A DNA stretch of 38,763 nucleotides from Chloroflexota bacterium (GTDB lineage Bacteria; Chloroflexota; Anaerolineae; DTLA01): NCBI GenBank assembly GCA_014360805.1, contig JACIWU010000022.1, positions 1-38,763 on the forward strand, in the 5' to 3' direction. The position numbers and the translations under genes are program-made. This document shows, piece after piece, positions 1 through 8,305 of the stretch (position 1 is the first letter of the stretch; the number at the start of each line of letters is the position of its first letter). A model generated the notes under the pieces. It was not told the DNA's origin. It was given only the letters and a program-made list of their open reading frames with translations, and ran no database searches.

Positions 1-24
1 GGGAGAGGGGACGGCGGGCGAACA

Positions 25-60
25 CCCCCTTCTCGCCCCGCGTGCGGGGAGAGAAGGGGG
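25..60. repeat. Long intergenic hairpin
   Basis: A near-perfect palindrome: ten bases (25-34) pair with 51-60, and a further six bases (36-41) pair with 44-49 around a 2-base loop, with one G/A mismatch between the two helices. It lies just past the 3' end of the Rel gene. No T-run follows on either strand, so it is not a classical intrinsic terminator. It may protect the 3' end of the transcript or be one copy of a dispersed palindrome. Confidence 0.6.
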
Positions 61-95
61 CAGGGGGATGTGAGGGGTGATCCCCCGCGCGAGCG

Positions 96-2252
96 TCAGT
101 GCGTCTGCCGGCGCACCTCTAGGACATTGGGCAGCCGGTAGATGCGCGTGAGGATGCGGCTCAACTGGTCAATGTCCTCTATCTCCAGCGTGGCAGTGAA
201 GATGGCCGTATTGTCGCGCTTGTCCGTGCGGGCGTTGACGGCGCTCATGCTGGCCTTCTCGTCGGCCACGACCGCGGCGATGTCGCGCAGCAGGCCGCCT
301 CGGTCGTAGGCGCTCACCTCAATCTTGACGGGGTACGTCTGGCGTTTGGCCACGCCCCAGTCCACCTGGATCAGGCGCTCGCGGTCGGTGCGGGCCAGTA
401 GGTTGGGGCAATCACGCCGATGGATGGTAACCCCCCGCCCGCGCGTGATGTAGCCCACGATATCGTCGCCCGGAAGCGGGTTGCAGCATTTGGCCAGCGT
501 GGTGAGCAGGTTGCCCACGCCGGTAACGGTAACCTCGGACGTGGAGATCTTCGGGGGCGGCGGGGCGGTGGGCGGCAGGGCCAGTTCGGCCGCCACTTCC
601 CGCTCAATCTCCAGCGCCTTGGTGGTCAGGTGCTGCAGGCTCACGTCGCCGTAGCCAACGGCGGCGAAGAAATCGTCCACCTTGTCAAACTGGAGCGCAC
701 GGCCCAGTTGCTCCAGGTTCACGTCCTCCAGCCCCAGGCGTTTCAATTCGCGCTCCACGATGGTGCGGCCCTGGGCGATGTTCTCGGCGCGGTCCTGCTT
801 CTTGAACCACTGGCGGATCTTCTGCTGCGCCCGCGAGGTCTTGACGTACCCCAGGTGCGGGTTCAGCCAGTCGCGGCTGGGGCCTCCGCGCTTGGCCGTG
901 ATGATCTCCACCTGGTCGCCCGTGCGCAACTGATAGTCCAGGCTCACCAGCCGCCCGTTCACCTTGGCGCCGCGGCATCGGTCGCCGATTTCCGAGTGAA
1001 TGTGGTACGCGAAGTCAATGGGGGTGGAGCCGGCCGGCAGGTCTATCACCTCGCCCTTGGGTGTGAACACGTACACACGGTCCTGGAACACGTCGGTCTT
1101 CATGGAGTCCAGGAACTCGCTCGCCGAGGCCACCTCCTGGCGCCACTCCATCAGCGACCGCAGCCAGGCGATCTTCTTCTCAAAGGCGATGTCGCGCTGT
1201 TTGCTGCCCTCTTTGTAGCGCCAGTGGGCGGCGATGCCGTACTCAGCCGTGCGGTGCATCTCGTGGGTGCGAATCTGCACTTCCAGCGGCTTGCCATCGG
1301 GGCCGACCACGGCGGTGTGCAGCGACTGGTACATGTTATCCTTGGGGGTGGCGATGTAATCGTCAAACTCGCCGGGGATGGGCGTCCATAGGCTGTGTAC
1401 CACCCCCAGCGAGGCGTAGCAATCCGACACGGTGTCCACGATGACGCGCACGCCCTGCACATCGTAAATCTGGTCAAAGTCCAGCCCTTTGCGCTGCATC
1501 TTGCGGTAGATGCTGTAGATGTGCTTGGGGCGGCCATCTACCACGGCCTCAATGCCGGCCTCGCGCAGGCGCTCCTTCAGGGTGGCCGCCACCTGCGCGA
1601 TCTGGCGTTCGCGGTCGCCGCGCCGTTCGGCGATGCGTTGAGCGATCTCGCGGTACATCTCGGGATCCAGGTAGCGGAAACTCAGGTCTTCCAGTTCCCA
1701 CTTCAGTTGCCAGAAGCCCAGGCGGTTGGCCAGCGGCGCGAAGATGTCCAGGGTCTCCTGCGCGATTCGGCGGCGCTTGTCCTCGGGCAGCGCGCCCAGG
1801 GTGCGCATGTTGTGCAGGCGGTCTGCCAACTTGATGAGCACCACGCGCACGTCGTGCACCATGGCGAGGAACATCTTGCGCAGGCTCTCGGCGCGCTGCT
1901 CCTCCATGGTGGCGCGGCCTTCGCTGGACAGGCGGTCAATCTGGCCCAGTTTGGTTACGCCGTCCACTAGGCTAGCGACCTCGGTGCCGAACATCTCGCG
2001 CACCTGGTCAATGGTTACCGCCGTGTCCTCGGGCACGTCGTGCAGCAGCCCGGCGGCGATGGTCGTCGGATCCAGGTGCAAGTCGGCCAGCATCAGCGCC
2101 ACGGCCAGGCTATGCACGATGTACGGCTCGCCCGAAGCGCGCGTCTGGCCAGCGTGGGCGCGCTCGGCGACCTCGTAGGCGCGCTCTATGAGTTCCCGGT
2201 CCTCTTGCGAGACCGAGGCTGTGATCCGATTGAGAACACCCGATACGGTCAT
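96..2252 (-). CDS. rel: Bifunctional (p)ppGpp synthetase/hydrolase (Rel/SpoT)
   Basis: Makes and degrades the stringent-response alarmone (p)ppGpp in the cytoplasm. The protein is 718 residues, the usual length for long Rel/SpoT proteins. From the N-terminus it has an HD hydrolase domain with the HDVPED motif near residue 72, a RelA/SpoT synthetase domain (about 240-350, including the YQSLHT stretch), a TGS domain (about 390-450) and a C-terminal ACT domain (about 640-718). The HD motif is intact, so hydrolysis as well as synthesis is expected. The ATG at 2252 is preferred over a TTG two codons upstream; both lie behind a weak ribosome site. A promoter-like sequence lies 40-70 bases upstream. 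The gene is monocistronic here and divergent from the sensor kinase. Confidence 0.95.
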   Translation of the reverse strand: MTVSGVLNRITASVSQEDRELIERAYEVAERAHAGQTRASGEPYIVHSLAVALMLADLHLDPTTIAAGLLHDVPEDTAVTIDQVREMFGTEVASLVDGVTKLGQIDRLSSEGRATMEEQRAESLRKMFLAMVHDVRVVLIKLADRLHNMRTLGALPEDKRRRIAQETLDIFAPLANRLGFWQLKWELEDLSFRYLDPEMYREIAQRIAERRGDRERQIAQVAATLKERLREAGIEAVVDGRPKHIYSIYRKMQRKGLDFDQIYDVQGVRVIVDTVSDCYASLGVVHSLWTPIPGEFDDYIATPKDNMYQSLHTAVVGPDGKPLEVQIRTHEMHRTAEYGIAAHWRYKEGSKQRDIAFEKKIAWLRSLMEWRQEVASASEFLDSMKTDVFQDRVYVFTPKGEVIDLPAGSTPIDFAYHIHSEIGDRCRGAKVNGRLVSLDYQLRTGDQVEIITAKRGGPSRDWLNPHLGYVKTSRAQQKIRQWFKKQDRAENIAQGRTIVERELKRLGLEDVNLEQLGRALQFDKVDDFFAAVGYGDVSLQHLTTKALEIEREVAAELALPPTAPPPPKISTSEVTVTGVGNLLTTLAKCCNPLPGDDIVGYITRGRGVTIHRRDCPNLLARTDRERLIQVDWGVAKRQTYPVKIEVSAYDRGGLLRDIAAVVADEKASMSAVNARTDKRDNTAIFTATLEIEDIDQLSRILTRIYRLPNVLEVRRQTH

Positions 2253-2291
2253 GGTCAAGCCACCACTGGCGATTCTGCTTGGCAGTGTATT

Positions 2292-2320
2292 ATTTTAGCA
2301 CGCCCGACCGCGCCCCGCAA
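2292..2320 (-). promoter_or_regulatory. Predicted promoter of rel
   Basis: On the minus strand, TTGCGG (2315-2320) is separated by 17 bases from TAAAAT (2292-2297). It sits about 40 bases upstream of the Rel start. Confidence 0.5.
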
Positions 2321-2346
2321 ACCGATTGCTTCGGACCGTCTCGGTT

Positions 2347-2436
2347 CCAAAGTTTGTTGGCCGCGCCAGGTACACAGGGGCAACACACTTCCGAAAATAC
2401 GTCGCGCCTTGGCCGCCGACACAAGACGGAACCGAA
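2347..2436 (+). repeat. Dispersed intergenic repeat A, copy 1
   Basis: A 90-base intergenic block that begins CCAAAGTTTGTTGGCCGCGC and ends GGAACCGAA. It recurs in inverted orientation at 22275-22363 with the same ends and a similar middle (shared CACTTCCGAAA and ACACAAG segments). It codes for nothing recognisable. The rest of the 2259-2649 gap holds the two divergent promoters and one copy of repeat B. Confidence 0.75.
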
Positions 2437-2470
2437 TCGCCGGGCACGGTCTCGTCGCCCGTCCGTTGAG

Positions 2471-2490
2471 GTTCGTGGCGATTCGTGGAT
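2471..2490 (+). repeat. Dispersed short repeat B, degenerate copy
   Basis: GTTCGTGGCGATTCGTGGAT resembles the 'ATTCGTGTTATTCGTGGATA' units found at 25388-25452 and, inverted, near 22143-22265. It again lies next to repeat A, as it does at 22.2 kb. Confidence 0.55.
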
Positions 2491-2552
2491 ACGGCTTTCC
2501 TCCGTTGCGAGCGGCTTCGCCCGTCGGCGCGGCGGGCACCAACGCGCTGCGC

Positions 2553-2581
2553 TTGCGGGCGGCGCGCGCCGGTGCTATAAT
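2553..2581 (+). promoter_or_regulatory. Predicted promoter of the sensor kinase gene
   Basis: TTGCGG (2553-2558), 17-base spacer, TATAAT (2576-2581). The TGC before the -10 makes it an extended -10 element. The kinase start lies about 60 bases past the expected transcription start. Confidence 0.65.
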
Positions 2582-2649
2582 TCCCGTGCGAGAGCCGTGC
2601 ACGAAACAGAAGCCTGCTGGCACCGTTCGCCGAAAGGAGGGGGTAGCCC

Positions 2650-4647
2650 ATGAAAGGGGGCCTCGCACAGGTTCTGCGGCCTCTGCGGGGGCTGTTCCGC
2701 GGGTATCTTCACCGCATCCTTCTCATTGCCTTCTTCCTGGTTGCCTTCGTTCCCGTGGCCTTCGGCTCCCTGGCCATCTCGCGCGTGATTCAAGATTACC
2801 TGGCGCACGCCATTACCGACCGCGTGGACCGCGACATGAACCTGGCGCGGGCGTTCTACGATAGCGCGCGCCGCCAGGTTACGGCCGTCGCCGTCAGCCT
2901 GGCGCTGGACAACGAATTGCCCATATACCTATCGCCCGAAAACCTCTCAAAGGACGAAACCCTGCGCGTCATGGAGCGAATGATCCAAAACCGCATCGTG
3001 AGCAATGAGTTGGAGGGGACCCAGTTCATCGGCGTGTTCCGCCCCGACGGGCATCTGGCGGCCGGGCGCGTCCTCTTCGCGTATGGGGTCCAGCGTCCTA
3101 TCCGCCGCGACATAGATTGGAGCAGCCTGCCCATCGTGGCGGCGGCGCTCCGGCGGGGCGCGCTGACATCGGGCACGGAGATCGTCCCTGCCGAGTATCT
3201 GGAACCCATTGGCCTGGCCGAGCAGGCGCACATCCCGCTGATAGAGACACCGAAAGCCTCTCCAGAACTGTTTGACCCGCGAGAGGGCACGGCGGGCCTG
3301 GCGCTGATGGCGGTGGCGCCCGCACGCGGGCCTTCCGACGAGGTCCTCGGCTTCGTGGTCGTGATGCAGTTGTTCAACCGCGACTTCACCCTGGTGGACC
3401 GCATCAAGCAGGTCGCCGGCGTGGACACGGCCACCCTCTTCCTGGGCGACTGGCGCGTGTCCACCAACGTGCTCACGGAGACAGGCGAGCGCGCTATCGG
3501 CACGCGCCTGTCCGAAGAAGTCGCCAAAGTCGTCTTGTACGAGGGCCAGGAGTACACCGGCCGCGCGTTCGTGGTGAAGGAGGACTTCATCACGCGCTAC
3601 TCCCCCTTGCACAATCATGCCAATCAGGTGGTGGGCATCCTATACGTGGGCGCGCGAGAGGAGGCGTTCCTATCGCTGGTGCGCGACTTCAACCGCCGCG
3701 TCGTCCTCATCGCCGTCGTGAGCATTCTCATCGCGGTGCTCTTGTCGCTGCCGGTGGCCCGCTCCATAACCCAACCCATCAGCACACTGGTAACGGCCAG
3801 CGCTCGGGTCGCCTGCGGCGACATGTCCGTCCGCGTGCCCGAGAAGGGGCGCGGCGAACTCCGCGAACTGTCCGAATCCTTCAACCGCATGGTGGACGAA
3901 TTGCAGTCCACCCAGGACGAACTCCTGCACGCCAGGAACCTGGCCTCCATCGGCCAGTTGGCGGCGGGGGTGGCCCACGAGATCAACAACCCCCTGGGCA
4001 CCATCATGCTCTACTCCGACATCCTGAACCGCGAGGTGCCTCCCGACTCCACCATCAAGGACGACTTGCAGATGATCTCGCGGGAGGCGACGCGCTGCAA
4101 GGAGATCGTTACGGCGCTGCTGAACTTTGCCCGCCAAAGCCGCGTCATGGCCCAGGAGACCGACGTCAACGACCTGGTCCGCGAACTCGCCAGCGATTTG
4201 GAGCGCCTGCCCCTCTACGAGGACGTCGTCATCGTCCAGAAGTTGGCGCCCGACCTTCCCATCATCCAGGCCGACCCGACGCAATTGCGCCAGGTGCTGG
4301 TGAACCTGGCCAACAACGCCGCCGAGGCCATGCCCGAGGGCGGCACGCTCACATTCACAACGGCGCTGGACCCAGCGGGAGATCGGGTTCACATCTCCGT
4401 GGAAGATACGGGCATCGGCATCCCGCCGGAGAACATCCCCAAGTTGTTCACGCCGTTCTTCACGACCAAGCCCATCGGTCGCGGCACGGGACTGGGCTTG
4501 GCGATCACCTACGGCATTGTGAAAATGCACCGCGGGCAGATCACCGTGCAGAGCCAGGTGGGCAAAGGGACGCGGTTCACGGTGATCCTGCCGGTGCGCA
4601 TCGCGCAGGCCCAACCGACCGGCGCGGATGAAAGCGCCGCAGCATAA
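2650..4647 (+). CDS. Membrane sensor histidine kinase (Cache-HAMP-HisKA-HATPase)
   Basis: A 665-residue two-component sensor. A membrane segment (about 22-45) leads into a large extracytoplasmic region (about 46-345) with the size and pattern of a Cache-type sensor. A second membrane segment (about 348-370), a HAMP linker and a HisKA dimerisation domain follow, with phospho-acceptor His443 in VAHEINNP. The HATPase domain shows NLANNAAEAM, DTGIGIP and GTGLGL boxes. The start follows AAAGGAGG. It is followed after 15 bases by a receiver-kinase hybrid, so the two are co-transcribed. The signal sensed cannot be read from the sequence. The partner could be the next protein, the convergent receiver proteins downstream, or the receivers in the formate dehydrogenase operon. 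Confidence 0.93.
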   Translation: MKGGLAQVLRPLRGLFRGYLHRILLIAFFLVAFVPVAFGSLAISRVIQDYLAHAITDRVDRDMNLARAFYDSARRQVTAVAVSLALDNELPIYLSPENLSKDETLRVMERMIQNRIVSNELEGTQFIGVFRPDGHLAAGRVLFAYGVQRPIRRDIDWSSLPIVAAALRRGALTSGTEIVPAEYLEPIGLAEQAHIPLIETPKASPELFDPREGTAGLALMAVAPARGPSDEVLGFVVVMQLFNRDFTLVDRIKQVAGVDTATLFLGDWRVSTNVLTETGERAIGTRLSEEVAKVVLYEGQEYTGRAFVVKEDFITRYSPLHNHANQVVGILYVGAREEAFLSLVRDFNRRVVLIAVVSILIAVLLSLPVARSITQPISTLVTASARVACGDMSVRVPEKGRGELRELSESFNRMVDELQSTQDELLHARNLASIGQLAAGVAHEINNPLGTIMLYSDILNREVPPDSTIKDDLQMISREATRCKEIVTALLNFARQSRVMAQETDVNDLVRELASDLERLPLYEDVVIVQKLAPDLPIIQADPTQLRQVLVNLANNAAEAMPEGGTLTFTTALDPAGDRVHISVEDTGIGIPPENIPKLFTPFFTTKPIGRGTGLGLAITYGIVKMHRGQITVQSQVGKGTRFTVILPVRIAQAQPTGADESAAA

Positions 4648-4662
4648 GCAGGAGGCCGCCGC

Positions 4663-5862
4663 ATGACAGAGAAATACCCACGCATCCTGGTCATTGACGA
4701 CGAACTCGGAATCCGCGAGGGGTGTCGGCGCGTGCTCGCGCCCCTGGGGTATTCGGTGGAGGTGGCGGAGAACGGCGCCGAGGGGCTGCGCAAGGTGCAG
4801 GAGTGGAGCCCCGACCTGGTGCTCCTGGACGTGATGATGCCGGACATCACGGGCATAGATCTGCTGGATCCCATCCACGCCCACGACCCCGACATCGTGT
4901 GCATCATCATCACCGGCTACGCCACGGTGGAACTGGCCGTGCAGGCGGTGAAGCGGGGCGCCTACGATTTCATCTCCAAGCCCTTCTCGGCCGACACGCT
5001 CATCTTGGCGGTGCACCAGGGGCTGGAGCGGCGGCGGCTGGTGCTGGAGTCCAAGCGCATGCAGGCGCTGGAGGCCGAAGCGCAGGAACTGGCGCGGGCC
5101 AAGGAGGAACTGGAGCGCCTGGATAAGATGAAGAGCGCCTTCATGCTCACCGTGGCGCACGAATTGCGCGCGCCCGTCGCGGCCATCCAGGGCTACCTGC
5201 GGCTCATCCTGGACGGATACGCCGACCCCGACAAGCAACGGGAGATGCTGGAACGGTCCGACCAGCGCGCGTCGGAGTTGCTGGCGCTGATTGAGGATCT
5301 ACTGGCCCTGGCGCGCGTGAAGGATGCCGCGCCCGAAGAGAAGCGCGTGCCCGTCCCCGTGGGCGACGTGCTCAAACAGGTGGCCGATTTGCTTCAGGTG
5401 GAGGCCGCCAAGAAGCGCATCGCCTTCTCCGTTCGTGCCGAGGCCAATCCCACCGTCCTCGCCACCCGCGATCATATCCGCCAACTGTGGACAAACCTCA
5501 TCAGCAACGCCATTCGCTACACGCCCGAAGGCGGCAGCGTGTCGGTGTCGCTGGCCGTGCGCGACGACGCGGTGGAAGGCGTGGTGGAGGATACGGGCAT
5601 CGGCATTGCGGCCGAGGACCTGCCGCGAGTCTTTGACGAGTTCTACCGAACCCGCACCGCCAAGGAGATGGTCTCCGGCGGCACGGGTCTCGGTCTGCCC
5701 ATCGTGAAGCGCATCGTGGAGACCTACGGCGGGAACATTTCCGTGGAGTCGGAGGCGGGCAAAGGGTCGCGCTTCACCTTCAGGCTGCCCCTGCATGCCG
5801 AGCCGCAGCCCGTGGCAACACCGAATGCGGCCCGCAAATCGGAAGGCGAAGCGCAGGGTTAG
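4663..5862 (+). CDS. Receiver-histidine kinase hybrid (REC-HisKA-HATPase)
   Basis: A 399-residue soluble protein. An N-terminal receiver domain (1-120) has acidic residues IDDE at 11-14, phospho-acceptor Asp56 in LLDVMMP and the SKPF lysine near 106. A coiled coil (about 122-155) links it to a HisKA domain with His166 in VAHELRAP, then a HATPase domain with [15 protein letters not shown] and GTGLGL. This order makes it a kinase whose activity may be set by phosphorylation from the upstream membrane kinase, that is, a relay intermediate. It has no DNA-binding output. Its last bases overlap the stop codon of the convergent receiver gene by four bases. Confidence 0.92.
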   Translation: MTEKYPRILVIDDELGIREGCRRVLAPLGYSVEVAENGAEGLRKVQEWSPDLVLLDVMMPDITGIDLLDPIHAHDPDIVCIIITGYATVELAVQAVKRGAYDFISKPFSADTLILAVHQGLERRRLVLESKRMQALEAEAQELARAKEELERLDKMKSAFMLTVAHELRAPVAAIQGYLRLILDGYADPDKQREMLERSDQRASELLALIEDLLALARVKDAAPEEKRVPVPVGDVLKQVADLLQVEAAKKRIAFSVRAEANPTVLATRDHIRQLWTNLISNAIRYTPEGGSVSVSLAVRDDAVEGVVEDTGIGIAAEDLPRVFDEFYRTRTAKEMVSGGTGLGLPIVKRIVETYGGNISVESEAGKGSRFTFRLPLHAEPQPVATPNAARKSEGEAQG

Positions 5863-6251
5863 CGGCTCCCGATTGCGCCGTTCGGCGGGTGTGCCTGCAC
5901 CTGCGCCAGGATGTCCGCCGGCGCCACCGGCTTCCTGAGCCACGCCACGGCGCCCAGCGCGGCAACGCGCTCCTGAATCTCGGCCATCGCCCCGTCCAGC
6001 GCCGACACCACGATGACCGCGGGCTGCCTGCGCGCCGCGCCCATGCAGATTTGGCGCAGAACGTCCATCCCGTCCAGCGTGTACGACATACGCATGTCCA
6101 GGATGAGGAAGTCTGCGGGGAAGGCAGCGAGCAGGGCCACGGCCTCTTTTCCGTTGTGGCACGCGCACACCTCGTGCCCTGCGCCCTGCAGCGCGAGGCG
6201 CATCTGCTCTACGAAGTCGTCGTCATCGTCCGCGATGAGTATCCTCGCCAT
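5859..6251 (-). CDS. Stand-alone response-regulator receiver protein
   Basis: 130 residues consisting of one receiver domain and nothing else. The acidic pocket is ADDDD near 7-11, the phospho-acceptor is Asp52 in LILDMRM, and the conserved lysine is Lys107 in LRKPVAP. After Asp52 the loop reads RMSYTLDG in place of the usual MMPxxxG. This matches the other receivers in the window, but this one lacks their FPT insertion. The ATG at 6251 follows the Lrp-receiver fusion gene by 29 bases on the same strand, so the two are probably co-transcribed. With no output domain it must act by phosphotransfer or protein contact. Confidence 0.88.
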   Translation of the reverse strand: MARILIADDDDDFVEQMRLALQGAGHEVCACHNGKEAVALLAAFPADFLILDMRMSYTLDGMDVLRQICMGAARRQPAVIVVSALDGAMAEIQERVAALGAVAWLRKPVAPADILAQVQAHPPNGAIGSR

Positions 6252-6280
6252 TGGGGATGCTCCATTCTGCGCCTGGGGCG

Positions 6281-7120
6281 CTACCGTCGTTTGAGCAGGC
6301 GGCGCACCTCGTCCACGAGTCGCTGCGGGTTGACCGGCTTGGCCAGCAGTTGGTCTATGGGCAAATCTTCTCCGGTCGGGAACAGAGCCGCGTGTTCCGA
6401 CGTGGGGATAGACGTGATCATCAGGATGGGAACGTCGGCGAACTCCGGCTCCTGGCGCAGATCTCGCGTGGCGTCCACGCCGTCCAGGACGCCCCTCATC
6501 ATCACATCCATGATAATGAGATCGGGCTTCATGGCGCGGGCGCGCGCCAGCGCATCTTCCGCCGTGCCGGCGCTGACCACATCCATACGCTCGCTCTTCA
6601 GCACCTGGCGCACGATCTCCACGAAGTCGGGGTCGTCGTCCACCACCAGGATACGGGGCGGCGCGGTTTCCGGCAGGGTCCACTGGTGAGGCTCCTTGAA
6701 CGTCGCCAACACGTGCGATGTGGACACCCGCGAGATGCCTGGGATGAGGCTGATTTTCTCGGTGAGGAAGCGCGACAGGGCCGCCGTGTTCGCCAACAGC
6801 ACCTCAGCCATGATGTCGTACTCGCCGGTGAGAAAGTGGACGCAGCGCGCCTCGGGCATGGCGGCCAGGGCGCGCCCTACCCGCTCCACCTGGCCCACCT
6901 CGGCCTTGATGAGCAGGATGGTGTGGGTTTCCAGCCCCACGCGCTTGGGCTCCACGCACGCGGAGAATGCCACGATGCCCTCGTCTATAAGGCGCTCCAG
7001 CCGCTTGCGCACGGTGGCCTCGGCCACGCCCAGGGCGCGGGCTACATCCACGTTGCTGGCGCGCCCGTCCTCCTGCAGGTACCGAATGATCTCCCGATCC
7101 AGGTTATCAATCTGATACAC
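6281..7120 (-). CDS. Lrp/AsnC-type regulator fused to a receiver domain
   Basis: 279 residues with an unusual architecture. Residues 1-60 form an AsnC/Lrp winged helix-turn-helix (LDREIIRYLQEDGR, then an ATVRKRLERL recognition helix). Residues 65-142 form the Lrp ligand-binding/oligomerisation (RAM) domain, and residues 155-279 a full receiver domain with DDDPDF, Asp205 in IIMDVMM and Lys261 in LAKPVNP. Classical response regulators carry the receiver first, and Lrp proteins normally respond to small molecules, so this protein may join phosphorylation and effector binding. The receiver shares the VLDG loop and FPT insertion with the two receivers at 14.3-15.1 kb. The start is preceded by GGAGGG. 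It reads away from the formate dehydrogenase operon end, with a 243-base gap behind it. Confidence 0.9.
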   Translation of the reverse strand: MYQIDNLDREIIRYLQEDGRASNVDVARALGVAEATVRKRLERLIDEGIVAFSACVEPKRVGLETHTILLIKAEVGQVERVGRALAAMPEARCVHFLTGEYDIMAEVLLANTAALSRFLTEKISLIPGISRVSTSHVLATFKEPHQWTLPETAPPRILVVDDDPDFVEIVRQVLKSERMDVVSAGTAEDALARARAMKPDLIIMDVMMRGVLDGVDATRDLRQEPEFADVPILMITSIPTSEHAALFPTGEDLPIDQLLAKPVNPQRLVDEVRRLLKRR

Positions 7121-7274
7121 GCCCAGCCCTCCTCAAGGCAAGGGGGTTGTGTGAGGGTCCTACTATTGAATCCCGCTACTTCAATAGAACGCTCACATCT
7201 CCATTTCGGCCTGTCGGAACAGGGAACGCACTAGACGTAGGGCAAACCGGCAATTTGCTCTACGATGACCGCCG

Positions 7275-7340
7275 AGAGAGCAGCGCCAACCGAACGCGCG
7301 ATCTCCCGATAGGTCTCCGGGCACTATGCTACCACATCGC
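7275..7340 (-). pseudogene. Possible tRNA-like remnant
   Basis: Within the 243-base gap between the Lrp-receiver gene and the prenyltransferase gene, the minus strand carries pieces resembling tRNA parts in tRNA order. There is a GGTAGCATAGTG stretch like a D-arm, a CCCG/CGGG stem with a 9-base loop in the anticodon position, and a GCGCG-TTCGGTT-GGCGC T-arm with one mismatch. The acceptor ends do not pair and the anticodon loop is too long, so it is not a functional tRNA. I see nothing else in this gap. Confidence 0.25.
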
Positions 7341-7363
7341 ATGTTCTTACGAAAAAGCGAGCG

Positions 7364-8284
7364 TCAATAAAACAGCAATGCCACCCAACGGTCCAGGCAG
7401 GCCAGCGTCAGGATGAGTCCCAGGTATGGATACGCCGAGAGTTTGTACATTTTCCAGGCCGCCTGCGTCATCCCCGTGCGGAACAGGCGCACGCTGCTGC
7501 CGATGAGCGCCACGTTGAGCGCCAACGCCCCCACCGCGTACAACGCGCCCAGATCGCTGAACAGCGGCATGGACAGGGTTTCCACGCCCAGCGCCACCGC
7601 CAGGCCCAAGAGGATGCCCATGTTCTGGCGGGGGGTGATGGTCAGCGGGAAGATGCGCACGCCCGCCTGCAGGTAGTCGTGGCGGTACGCCTCCATGAGG
7701 CTCCACACGTGGATGGGCGTCCAGACAAAGATGAGGCCGCACAGCCCCCACATGAGCGGCTCTGGACGAGGGTTGACGCCCAGCCACCCGATGAGGAACG
7801 GCGCGCAACTGGCGAATTCGCCCAGCGGCACGTGGGTGATGGAACGCTTGCGGACGACGACGGACGCCAGGACTCCGACCAGGCCCGCGACGAAGGCCCA
7901 GGGGTTGAGCGCCCACGCGATGACCAGCCCCGCGAGCACAAGACCGATGGCCAGGGGCAACATGCGCTCGGCGGGCCATATGCGGCGGCTGGGCAGGGGG
8001 CGATGGCGCGTGCGTTCCATGCGCGCGTCCATGTCGCGATCCAGGTAGTTGGTGAGGCCGTTGGCGCCCGCGCTCCCCATGGTTACGGCCAGGGTAGTCC
8101 ACAGCAGGCGGCCCAGCGGGGGCGCGCCGCCCGCCGCCAGCACCGCCGTCGCCAGGCCGGCGAACGCCAGGAGCAAGGTCTCGCGCGGCTTGAGGACCTG
8201 TATGTAGGCGCGCCAGTCGGTGCCACGACGCGCCTGTTGCAGTGGGATCGTATCATCGGCTCGCACGTTCCATTCCTCAGGCAT
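7364..8284 (-). CDS. ctaB: Protoheme IX farnesyltransferase-like (UbiA family, haem O synthase)
   Basis: A 306-residue integral membrane prenyltransferase with about nine hydrophobic segments. The first Asp-rich site is NYLDRDMDARM followed by RTRHRPLP, and the second loop carries DYLQAGVRIFPL, both typical of the CtaB/CyoE branch that farnesylates haem B to haem O. Length is normal. The ATG at 8284 has a poor ribosome site; a GTG six codons later follows GAGGA and could be the true start. It lies 21 bases after fdhE on the same strand and ends the formate dehydrogenase run. Haem O is usually made for terminal oxidases, so its place here is unexpected. Another UbiA-family substrate is possible but less likely. 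Confidence 0.85.
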   Translation of the reverse strand: MPEEWNVRADDTIPLQQARRGTDWRAYIQVLKPRETLLLAFAGLATAVLAAGGAPPLGRLLWTTLAVTMGSAGANGLTNYLDRDMDARMERTRHRPLPSRRIWPAERMLPLAIGLVLAGLVIAWALNPWAFVAGLVGVLASVVVRKRSITHVPLGEFASCAPFLIGWLGVNPRPEPLMWGLCGLIFVWTPIHVWSLMEAYRHDYLQAGVRIFPLTITPRQNMGILLGLAVALGVETLSMPLFSDLGALYAVGALALNVALIGSSVRLFRTGMTQAAWKMYKLSAYPYLGLILTLACLDRWVALLFY

Positions 8285-8305
8285 CGGGATAGGCCCCCAT
8301 GGGGC

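Noticed and set aside
25-60. Intrinsic terminator of rel
   Set aside because: The hairpin is strong but neither strand has a following U-run.
420-1391. Long plus-strand frame inside rel
   Set aside because: Alanine/glycine/histidine/arginine-rich shadow of the Rel gene in GC-rich DNA; no family features.
3670-5238. 522-codon minus-strand frame across the kinase genes
   Set aside because: Antisense to two clear histidine kinases, His/Gly/Asp-rich, no motifs.
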